A DNA stretch of 5,348 bases from Clostridiales bacterium (lineage in GTDB: Bacteria > Bacillota > Clostridia > Oscillospirales > CAG-272): positions 8,339 through 13,686 of the forward strand of contig DXYE01000040.1 of the NCBI GenBank assembly GCA_019415985.1, in the 5' to 3' direction. Positions 1 through 5,348 of this stretch are shown here, in pieces. Positions within the stretch are counted from its first letter, which is position 1. Each line of letters opens with the position of its first letter. The position numbers were made by a program, and so were the translations under genes. The notes below the pieces were generated by a model. The model ran no database searches. It had not been told where the DNA came from and was given only the letters and a program-made list of their open reading frames with translations.

Positions 1-1
1 G

Positions 2-334
2 CTTCAAAATATTTACAAATTATTGATAAACACAGCGATAAATTTTGATAAAATAAATGGAAACTTATATCTCCGTTTCCGTTCCGGAAACAACGCAGAG
101 GACCGTTACTGTTATGACGGATATACGCATACGGTAAAGGACGCCCTCAGTGCACATAAGGTTCCGCAAATGCTCAGAAAATCGATTCCCCTGTTCTGCG
201 ACGGGAGCGGTATTCTTTGGATTCCGGGCTGCCGTGTGTGCGATTCTGTGCGTCCGGTCCCCGGCTGCCGCGTTTTGAGCATTTGCTATGCGTGCTCACC
301 GGGAGTGGAATGGAGCCCCCGCGGCCTCTTATAG
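2..334 (+). CDS. tilS: tRNA(Ile)-lysidine synthetase, C-terminal part (5' end outside window)
   Basis: TilS modifies C34 of the CAU anticodon of tRNA-Ile to lysidine, using ATP and lysine in the cytoplasm. It is essential for reading AUA codons. Only the last 110 codons are here. The frame is open to the left edge, so the catalytic N-terminal PP-loop domain lies upstream and the true start is not visible. The fragment matches the TilS C-terminal substrate-binding domain. An LYLRFRSG strand (22-29) precedes HKVPQMLRKSIPLFCD (52-67), the usual 'KIP..LR...PL' segment. This is followed by GILWIPGCRVCD (70-81), the family's 'I.W.PG.R' motif. The canonical GDR of this domain is relaxed to a longer NNAEDRY stretch. 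Beyond residue 82 the match is weak, as is normal for this protein's end. Position directly before hpt and ftsH is the standard Bacillota order and supports the call. Confidence 0.85.
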   Translation, partial: LQNIYKLLINTAINFDKINGNLYLRFRSGNNAEDRYCYDGYTHTVKDALSAHKVPQMLRKSIPLFCDGSGILWIPGCRVCDSVRPVPGCRVLSICYACSPGVEWSPRGLL

Positions 335-381
335 TCTATCCCCGGTTTTCATTCGGGTATCCGAAGGAGACGTTTCTGATC

Positions 382-453
382 ATACAGGCAAAAATCCAAT
401 GCTGCGTTCATATATATGAGACGAACGCCGATACGGATGTTGTCTGCCTGTAT
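382..453 (+). repeat. Nested inverted repeat in the tilS-hpt spacer (possible structured leader)
   Basis: ATACAGGCA (382-390) is perfectly complementary to TGCCTGTAT (445-453). Inside the 54-nt loop a second pair, GCGTTC (404-409) with GAACGC (423-428), encloses most of the AT-rich palindrome TCATATATATGA (408-419). A transcript through this spacer could therefore form a two-tier stem upstream of the hpt ribosome binding site. No known riboswitch or attenuator is recognised, and no U-tract follows. It may be chance. Confidence 0.3.
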
Positions 454-534
454 CCGCTTAAGGCCCGTTCTCCGGCCTGGCGGTAAAAAAGCCCTTGGGG
501 ACTTCCTACGCGGTTCGGCGGGCGGTGCGGGATT

Positions 535-543
535 GGAAAGGAG
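535..543 (+). promoter_or_regulatory. Ribosome binding site of hpt
   Basis: GGAAAGGAG is a strong Shine-Dalgarno sequence. It ends 6 nt before the ATG at 550. The in-frame TTG at 544 abuts it directly and is too close to be used, so this site decides the start. Confidence 0.8.
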
Positions 544-549
544 TTGCCC

Positions 550-1101
550 ATGCTGCATAGGGACCTTGCCTCTGTCCTCGTGGACGAAGAAAAAATCGAC
601 CGGACGGTTTGCCGTCTGGCGGACGAGATCAACCGCGACTATACGGGAGAGAACCGGCATCTGCTGCTCCTTGGGATACTGAAAGGCTCTGTCGTCTTTC
701 TCGGGGACCTGATGAAGCGGATTACCGTTCCTCTGGAAATCGATTTTATGAAGGTTTCCTCCTATGGCGCGGGCGCACAGTCCGGCGGTGCCGTGCATAT
801 CATTCTCGACCTGCTGCGCAGGGATCTCGACCGTTGTGATATCCTGATTGTTGAAGATATCATCGACAGCGGGCGAACGCTTTCCTATCTCAGCGAGTAT
901 CTGAAGCTGAAGGGCGCGCGCAGCGTGCGCTGCTGTACATTTCTTGACAAGCCCGACCGCCGTGAGGTGGAATTTACGCCGGATTATACCGGATTAGTCA
1001 TTCCCGACGCCTTTGTAGTAGGGTATGGGATGGATTATGCTGAGCGATATCGACAGCTCCCCTACATCGGCATCCTGAAGCCTGAGGTCTACGGGGGATA
1101 A
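550..1101 (+). CDS. hpt: Hypoxanthine(-guanine) phosphoribosyltransferase
   Basis: This cytoplasmic purine-salvage enzyme joins hypoxanthine (and usually guanine) to PRPP, giving IMP or GMP and pyrophosphate. The 183 residues match the usual length of bacterial Hpt (about 180). Visible family motifs, in order: LKGS (44-47), the PPi-binding loop with the non-proline cis peptide; SSYG (70-73), the mobile active-site loop; VEDIIDSGRT (101-110), the PRPP-binding loop with its acidic pair and catalytic Asp; LDKP (132-135), carrying the purine-contacting Lys; and VGYGMDYAERYRQLPYIG (157-174), the C-terminal base and Mg-binding region. No key residue is missing. It sits between tilS and ftsH as in many Bacillota. 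The 200-nt spacers on both sides are longer than in a tightly packed operon, so internal promoters are possible, though no convincing one is visible. Confidence 0.95.
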   Translation: MLHRDLASVLVDEEKIDRTVCRLADEINRDYTGENRHLLLLGILKGSVVFLGDLMKRITVPLEIDFMKVSSYGAGAQSGGAVHIILDLLRRDLDRCDILIVEDIIDSGRTLSYLSEYLKLKGARSVRCCTFLDKPDRREVEFTPDYTGLVIPDAFVVGYGMDYAERYRQLPYIGILKPEVYGG

Positions 1102-1317
1102 GACTGCTGAGCCGGGAGAAAAGCCGTCCGGCGCGCTGTAGCGGAGTCTTGGCAATTTTAGATCCGAACGGTGTGCTTCGTCCGGACACATCCTCCGGCG
1201 CCCGATGGACTTCCGATGTACCCTATGTCCTCTATTTTTCATAACGCACGTCAGCGGCCGTGCCGTCAGCAAAGCTGTAAACGCAACAGCTGTACCTTCC
1301 TACTCTGTCGCTGAGAA

Positions 1318-3552
1318 ATGGATCTTGCTATGAAGAATAATCTGAAGGTTATCCTGTTCTACGTCGCCCTGATTGCGCTGATTCTGGTTGCGATTTCCTT
1401 CTTCTCCTCCACTGCACAGTCTGAGGAGCTGAAGTACAGCGATATTCTCTCACATTTTCAGAATGAGAATGTCGACAGCTTCACGCTAGATAAAAACAAT
1501 AAGCTGACGCTGACGCTCAAGGATTCGACTACTGTTTCCTTCAAGCTCCGCGACTACAGCACATTTGAGGAGCGTTTTGCTGATATCGCGGAGCAGCAGT
1601 ACAAGGACGGCATCATCACCTCCTATGACATCGACCCTTACACGGAAATTCCGTGGTGGGTGTCCTTCCTGCCGTATGTTATCGTCATTGTCTTTTTCAT
1701 CATTCTATGGGTGATCATGATGAATCAGGCGACCGGCAAAGGCGGCAAGATCAGTTCCTTTGGAAAAGCGCGCGCCAAGTTGGGAACGGACGAAAAGAAG
1801 AAAGTATACTTTACGGATGTTGCCGGCGCCGACGAGGAAAAGGAGGAGTTGCGCGAGGTCGTTGAATTTTTGAAAAATCCTCAGAAGTTCGTTGCGCTCG
1901 GTGCAAGAATACCTCGCGGCGTTCTGCTCGTAGGCCCTCCCGGAACCGGTAAAACGCTGCTGGCTAAGGCGGTAGCCGGCGAGGCGGGCGTACCCTTCTA
2001 TTCGATCTCCGGTTCGGATTTTGTGGAGATGTACGTCGGCGTGGGTGCTTCCCGTGTCCGCGACCTTTTTGAAACAGCCCGCCGTCATCCCGCCAGCATC
2101 GTATTCATCGACGAGATCGACGCGGTCGGACGTCACCGCGGGGCAGGACTCGGCGGCGGACACGACGAGCGCGAACAGACGCTCAACCAGCTTCTCGTCG
2201 AGATGGACGGCTTTGGCACGCATGAAGGCGTGATCGTCATGGCGGCGACCAACCGTCCGGATATTCTGGACCCGGCTCTGCTGCGCCCCGGACGCTTTGA
2301 CAGGCAGATAACCGTGCATTATCCGGATCTCAGGGGACGTGAGGAAATACTCAGAGTCCATGCAAAGAAAAAGCCCTTTGAAAAGGATGTGGATCTGCAC
2401 GAGATTGCGCGTACGACCGTGGGCTTTACCGGAGCGGATTTGGCAAACCTTCTGAACGAAGCGGCGTTGCTTGCGGCCAGAAAAAACAAGCACCTCATCG
2501 GTATGAACGATATCGAGGAGGCATCGATAAAGATCATTGTCGGTACGGCCAAGAAAACCAACCGCCGCAACGCCATTGAAACAAAGATGACCGCATACCA
2601 TGAGGCGGGGCATGCGATTGCGCATTTTGCCCTCCCGCTCATCGACCCTGTTCAGCAGATTTCGATTATTCCGACGGCAACTACGGGCGGCTATACGCTC
2701 GCTGCGCCGGAGGAGGATCATTTCTTCGTTTCGCGTGAGAAAATGCGGCAGGAAATTGTATCTCTGCTCGGCGGACGCGTAGCGGAATTTTTGATTTTCA
2801 ATGATTTTACGACCGGCGCCTCAAACGACATTCAGCGTGCAACCTCCATTGCGCGCAATATGGTGACGAAATACGGAATGAGCGACAGGCTCGGCTCCAT
2901 AGTCTATGGCACGGAGCATGAAAGCGACGAAGTTTTCCTCGGCCGCGATTTTTCCAATTCAAAAAATTACTCCGACCAGACTGCGGCGGAGATTGACAAC
3001 GAAATCAAACGGATTGTGGACGAAGCCTATCAGACCTGTACGAAGATCCTGCAGGATAACATCGATAAGCTGCATTTCATCGCAGAATTCCTGGTTTCTC
3101 ATGAAACCATGGATGCCGTACAGTTCAAATCCGTTATGGAGGGCAACCCAACGGTTGAAGAGTTGGAAGCCTTGGTTGCTGAAAAGAAACGCAGGAGTGA
3201 CGAGGAAAACCGTGCAAGGGCGGAAGCAGAGGCTAAGGCCAGGGCACAGGATGAGGAGAACCGTCGGAAGCGTGAGGAGCAGGAGCGCCTTGAGGAGGAG
3301 AAGCGGAATGCCCGACATCCGAACCCTATGGAATTCTATGCAGAGCAGTATCGGGAAGAGCAGGAAAAGCGCCTGAGAGAGCTTGAGGAAGCGAGTCGCA
3401 AGCACGCGGAGAAATCCGATGAACAAAAGAAGGACGCTGGAGAAGAAGACGGAAAGAACAGCGACGGGGAGGAAAAAGAAGAGAACGGAGAAAAAACAGA
3501 GCAGCCGTCTGAACAAAAAAAGGATGGCGATAACGACGAGGGACGTTCGTAA
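1318..3552 (+). CDS. ftsH: ATP-dependent zinc metalloprotease FtsH, with long charged C-terminal tail
   Basis: FtsH is a hexameric membrane-anchored AAA+ protease that degrades misassembled membrane proteins and some regulators. Seen here: TM1 (about 9-29), an extracytoplasmic domain (30-112), TM2 (about 113-135), then the cytoplasmic ATPase. Key motifs are Walker A GPPGTGKT (206-213), pore motif YVG (239-241, Tyr where many FtsH have Phe), Walker B FIDEID (263-268), second region of homology ending LLRPGRFDR with arginine fingers R323 and R326, zinc motif HEAGH (428-432) and third zinc ligand D504. All catalytic residues are intact. At 744 residues it is about 100 longer than E. coli or B. 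subtilis FtsH. The excess is a Glu/Lys/Arg-rich, coiled-coil-like tail from about 615, ending in a low-complexity acidic/lysine stretch. The start is uncertain: ATG 1318 lacks a clear Shine-Dalgarno, and ATG 1330 (MKNNLK, GGA 7 nt upstream) is equally plausible. Confidence 0.97.
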   Translation: MDLAMKNNLKVILFYVALIALILVAISFFSSTAQSEELKYSDILSHFQNENVDSFTLDKNNKLTLTLKDSTTVSFKLRDYSTFEERFADIAEQQYKDGIITSYDIDPYTEIPWWVSFLPYVIVIVFFIILWVIMMNQATGKGGKISSFGKARAKLGTDEKKKVYFTDVAGADEEKEELREVVEFLKNPQKFVALGARIPRGVLLVGPPGTGKTLLAKAVAGEAGVPFYSISGSDFVEMYVGVGASRVRDLFETARRHPASIVFIDEIDAVGRHRGAGLGGGHDEREQTLNQLLVEMDGFGTHEGVIVMAATNRPDILDPALLRPGRFDRQITVHYPDLRGREEILRVHAKKKPFEKDVDLHEIARTTVGFTGADLANLLNEAALLAARKNKHLIGMNDIEEASIKIIVGTAKKTNRRNAIETKMTAYHEAGHAIAHFALPLIDPVQQISIIPTATTGGYTLAAPEEDHFFVSREKMRQEIVSLLGGRVAEFLIFNDFTTGASNDIQRATSIARNMVTKYGMSDRLGSIVYGTEHESDEVFLGRDFSNSKNYSDQTAAEIDNEIKRIVDEAYQTCTKILQDNIDKLHFIAEFLVSHETMDAVQFKSVMEGNPTVEELEALVAEKKRRSDEENRARAEAEAKARAQDEENRRKREEQERLEEEKRNARHPNPMEFYAEQYREEQEKRLRELEEASRKHAEKSDEQKKDAGEEDGKNSDGEEKEENGEKTEQPSEQKKDGDNDEGRS

Positions 3553-3597
3553 AGAAGCTTTTTGATCCTTCCTTCTTTCTAAATTGAAACGTGTTCA

Positions 3598-3634
3598 GCG
3601 GCTTCTGTACGACACTTTATTGTACAGAAGCCGC
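3598..3634 (+). terminator. Strong stem-loop after ftsH, probable terminator
   Basis: GCGGCTTCTGTAC (3598-3610) pairs perfectly over 13 bp with 3622-3634 around an 11-nt loop. It lies 46 nt after the ftsH stop, between convergent genes, where a terminator is expected. The 3' flank (AAACTTATGTTT) is AT-rich but has no proper U-tract on either strand. It may instead be a Rho-independent variant of low efficiency or an mRNA 3'-end stabiliser. Confidence 0.55.
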
Positions 3635-4192
3635 AAACTTATGTTTGAAATTTCGTCTTTAAGTTTATTTATGACCGCGGCGGTAAGAGATTTTTAGAAC
3701 CCTAAGCTTTTTCAGCGGGTGAATATGGAAAGAAACGTTATAAGTTTTTGGATCCAATTTTGTAAAAAACGAATGATATGCCTTAAATAAAATCAGATAC
3801 TCGAACAGCTCCGGCGGAGCCGGCATGCCGAGGCTCTCTGAGATATCTCCTGTCAAGTAGACTGCATGATGGATATATAGATTGCGCAGCGGAGGGCGCC
3901 GTAAAAGGATTTCCTTTTGCAGCGCCCTCTTTTTTAAACCGGTGAGGAGGAAATATCGATGCCTCAGCACGGCGCCAGTACATTTGACGGCTCCATTTAG
4001 CGTGGACACCCGGGTGAAAAGGATAGAGAATTTGAGACGGGTTTTCCAAACACGGATCACCTCTGCGATGTACGTGCTTTTGCCCGCGCAGTTCTCCCGC
4101 CCGATTTCCCCATTGAACGGCTGTGCAAACGCACAAGGGAAGCGGGGCAGGTCCTCTTATGTGGCGAACTGTCTTTTTCTATGTCCCCGGCT
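3635..4192. other. 558-nt region with no supportable gene
   Basis: No reading frame here has both a credible start with a ribosome binding site and a recognisable product. The longest candidate is on the - strand. It is open from 4156 to the stop at 3665, with a GTG at 4060 as its only reasonable start (preceded by GCAGAG). It has a fairly coding-like codon mix and includes the peptide GRENCAGKST (4073-4102, - strand), which resembles a damaged P-loop. The rest matches nothing I know. The opposite-strand frames look like shadows. Shortly after the terminator, AAACTTA (3635-3641) has its inverse TAAGTTT downstream, but the arms are short. The region may be a decayed gene or plain intergenic DNA. 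Confidence 0.4.
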
Positions 4193-4578
4193 TCAGCTCC
4201 AGCCGTATTGAAAAATGTAGTAAATGACATAAAACCAATTCATGAGGCCATGCAGAATCGCCCAGCCAATAGACTCCCACTTGACATAGGAAATGACCAT
4301 GGCAAGCGCCGCGCCGCTGGAAACGCCCTGTTTTACAATCCGAATGTCCTTTGATATATAATTGTTTACCACTTCTGATTTCTCCTTTGTTGTTCCATAG
4401 ATCAGTTCTTCGACCGAGACCTCCAGTATCTGCGCGATTTTTTGAAGCATATCGATGTCCGGCTGCGTTTTTTCATTTTCCCAATTCGAAACTGCCTGGT
4501 CACATTCAGATGCTCTGCAAGCTGTTCCTGAGTGATCTTCTTTGCCGCGCGGTATTTCCGGATGTGCTTGCCGACCAT
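4193..4578 (-). pseudogene. XRE-family regulator with hydrophobic C-terminus, frameshifted
   Basis: The ATG at 4578 has a good Shine-Dalgarno (GGAGGG, 4592-4587) 8 nt upstream. Its frame reads MVGKHIRKYRAAKKITQEQL and on to NVTRQ, the first half of a Cro/C1-type helix-turn-helix. It then runs out of frame and stops at 4402 after 58 codons. The neighbouring frame continues as QAVSNWENEKTQPDIDML, then a linker, then a hydrophobic end rich in Trp and Tyr (KWESIGWAILHGL) to the stop at 4193. Adding 4 nt at about 4492-4495 restores one 129-residue protein: HTH at 5-60, linker 61-85, and one or two membrane segments at 86-125. This layout matches a family of small DNA-binding proteins with membrane-like tails in Clostridia, of unknown function. 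The break lies in the recognition helix, so DNA binding should be lost. An assembly error is the main alternative. Confidence 0.8.
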
Positions 4579-4596
4579 TCGTGTTTCCCTCCCGAT

Positions 4597-4622
4597 TATA
4601 CTGTATTTCGTGCTTTAGTATA
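4597..4622. promoter_or_regulatory. Possible operator for the XRE regulator
   Basis: TATACT (4597-4602) and AGTATA (4617-4622) form a perfect 6-bp inverted repeat separated by 14 nt. The right arm coincides with the -10 box of the regulator's own promoter and the left arm lies just downstream. This is where an autoregulating XRE protein would bind. The arms are short and AT-rich, so chance is possible. Confidence 0.3.
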
Positions 4623-4645
4623 GCGTTTTTTAAAGCAAAAATCAA
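4617..4645 (-). promoter_or_regulatory. Sigma-A-type promoter of the XRE regulator
   Basis: On the - strand, TTGATT (4645-4640) is followed by a 17-bp spacer and TATACT (4622-4617). That is 4/6 and 5/6 matches to the -35 and -10 consensus with ideal spacing. Transcription would start about 30 nt before the ATG at 4578 and include the Shine-Dalgarno. The promoter looks intact although the gene is frameshifted. Confidence 0.6.
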
Positions 4646-5021
4646 GCAATGATTTGTTGCGACCGGGTCGTACGGGCTTTCCATGAAAAGATATATTATG
4701 CCGCCCCATATCCGTCTCCGGGCATAGCCGAGAAAAAATTATGAAAAATGCGGCGAAAAGAGATCAGGAATTTTTTACATATGCCGGAGAAGGATAAGCG
4801 CAGCAATCAGAACACGTAAAATTAAATACCGCAGGCAACATTTATGCGGCTCTGAAAGGCAGATGAAACCTGTCCGTATAATCCCGAGCACGAGAAGGTT
4901 AAGTTCTGTCCGACGGGGTTGGGAACTATTCCCGCGGGTCAGGTATAGCCAGCGCCACGAACACTGCCGGCAGTCTCGGTAGATACGGGTATATAAAAAA
5001 CACTTCCTTTTTTACAAAATT
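4646..5021. other. 376-nt region without a gene between the XRE promoter and the repeat array
   Basis: Only very short frames occur, for example 18 codons from ATG 4741 with no good ribosome binding site. Visible structure: ACTGCCGGCAGT (4963-4974), a perfect 12-bp palindrome; a small hairpin GGGAA/TTCCC (4921-4933); and CCGCA pairing with TGCGG around the AT-rich stretch near 4830-4850. At 4944-4960 a 17-mer matches 12 of 17 positions of the repeat-array box. None of this identifies a function. Confidence 0.4.
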
Positions 5022-5023
5022 TA

Positions 5024-5337
5024 TGTTATAATGAGCGCAGCGAGTTCAAGCATATATTTCCGCAGATAATTGATCCGAAACATATGCTATAATGAGCGCA
5101 GCGAATTCAAGCATATGTTTCCGCAGACAATTGATCCGAAACATATGCTATAATGAGCGCAGCGAGCTCAAGCATATGTTTCCGCAGATAATTGATCCGA
5201 AACATATGCTATAATGAGCGCAGCGAATTCAAATATAATTTACCTTGTGTAATCGAACCGAAAATTATATTATAATGAGCGCAGCGAATTCAAGCATATG
5301 TTTCCGCAGACAATTGATCCGAAACATATGCTATAAT
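5024..5337 (+). promoter_or_regulatory. Repeated extended -10-like motifs at the start of each box
   Basis: Each box begins with TATAAT. In five of six copies it is preceded by TGC or TGT, giving the extended -10 consensus TGnTATAAT; the copy at 5271 has TAT instead. No -35-like hexamer is present at 15-18 bp upstream. Each could start a short + strand transcript running into the next hairpin. It is equally possible that the motif is merely part of the repeat's structure. Confidence 0.3.
5232..5271. repeat. Divergent hairpin (segment 4) with compensatory stem changes
   Basis: The left arm AATATAATTT (5232-5241) pairs with AAATTATATT (5262-5271). Against the common segment, four stem pairs changed on both sides: 5233/5270 (G-C to A-T), 5234/5269 (C-G to T-A), 5238/5265 (T-A to A-T) and 5239/5264 (G-C to T-A). 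One pair is lost (5242/5261, A.A). The loop keeps AAT, GA and CC at the same places but is otherwise different. Length is unchanged at 44 nt. Confidence 0.85.
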
Positions 5338-5348
5338 GAGCGCAGCGA

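Larger units (their letters stand above)
5022..5348. repeat. Tandem array, 61-bp period: invariant 17-nt box plus 44-nt hairpin segment (continues past window)
   Basis: Units start at 5022, 5083, 5144, 5205, 5266 and 5327 (partial). The period is exactly 61 bp throughout. The box TATAATGAGCGCAGCGA is identical in all six copies (starting 5027, 5088, 5149, 5210, 5271, 5332). Between boxes lie 44-nt segments. In the common version AGCATATGTTTC pairs with GAAACATATGCT (12 bp, 16-nt loop), the last T being the first base of the next box. Segments 2 and 5 are identical. Segments 1 and 3 differ by only a few bases, one of which makes an A.C mismatch in stem 1. Segment 4 has different but still complementary arms. 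Because 61 is not a multiple of 3 and the box carries TAA and TGA stops, the array is not a coding repeat. It is not a CRISPR, since the 'spacers' are near-copies. No known named repeat family is recognised. Confidence 0.93.

Noticed and set aside
544..549. TTG at 544 as the hpt start
   Set aside because: It directly abuts the Shine-Dalgarno, leaving no spacer. ATG 550 has ideal spacing and gives the usual family length.
349..798. Minus-strand frame overlapping the hpt start
   Set aside because: It is antisense to hpt and its ribosome binding site and shows no family resemblance.
1705..2721. Long minus-strand open frame opposite ftsH
   Set aside because: It lies fully antisense to the conserved ATPase domain of FtsH and has no recognisable motif. 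It is a shadow of ftsH codon use.
3882..4211. Plus-strand frame of 109 codons after ftsH
   Set aside because: No ribosome binding site, Arg- and Ser-rich shadow-like composition, no motif, and it overlaps the end of the XRE gene.
4595..4600. Second TATAAT on the - strand as a promoter for the XRE gene
   Set aside because: No -35 at proper spacing, and transcription would start within the Shine-Dalgarno. The promoter at 4617-4645 is better.
4741..4797. 18-codon frame starting MKNAAKRDQEF
   Set aside because: Too short, with no clear Shine-Dalgarno and no supporting context.
5092..5214. 40-codon frame beginning MSAANSSICF inside the array
   Set aside because: It is made entirely of repeat units, starts at the ATG embedded in the box with no ribosome binding site, and changes frame at each 61-bp unit. 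It is a repeat artefact.
5022..5348. CRISPR array
   Set aside because: The constant part is only 17 nt and the intervening segments are near-identical to each other (two are exact copies), unlike spacers. No cas gene is visible.
5022..5348. Iterons of a replication origin
   Set aside because: No replication gene or DnaA boxes are visible and the neighbours are chromosomal housekeeping genes. The compensatory stem changes also fit structure better than a protein-binding iteron.

Overview
The window looks like chromosomal DNA of a moderately GC-rich Bacillota, most likely a Clostridia (Oscillospiraceae/Ruminococcaceae-like). The basis is the gene order tilS-hpt-ftsH, a classic Bacillota housekeeping block, and the style of the proteins. 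The genus cannot be fixed from the sequence alone.

Layout. Positions 2-334 hold the 3' end of tilS (tRNA-Ile lysidine synthetase), cut by the window edge. After a 209-nt spacer with a nested inverted repeat comes hpt (550-1101, purine salvage), then a 216-nt spacer, then ftsH (1318-3552, membrane AAA+ zinc protease) with an unusually long charged C-terminal tail. All three run on the + strand. A perfect 13-bp stem-loop (3598-3634) closes the block. Positions 3635-4192 contain no gene I can support.

On the - strand, 4578-4193 is a small XRE-type regulator with a hydrophobic C-terminus. It is broken by a frameshift inside its recognition helix. The best explanation is loss of one copy of a tandem GCAG, a 4-bp deletion. 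Its promoter and ribosome binding site still look intact.

From 5022 to the window end lies the most interesting element: a tandem array with an exact 61-bp period. Each unit is an invariant 17-nt box (TATAATGAGCGCAGCGA, six copies) followed by a 44-nt segment that folds into a 12-bp hairpin with a 16-nt loop. Four of the five segments are nearly identical. The fourth has diverged at 17 of 44 positions, yet eight of those changes form four compensatory base-pair swaps, so the hairpin is kept while its sequence changes. This points to selection on structure (RNA or single-stranded DNA) rather than a simple satellite repeat. The variable segments resemble each other too closely for CRISPR spacers, and the 61-bp period cannot keep one reading frame open. 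I do not recognise the element.
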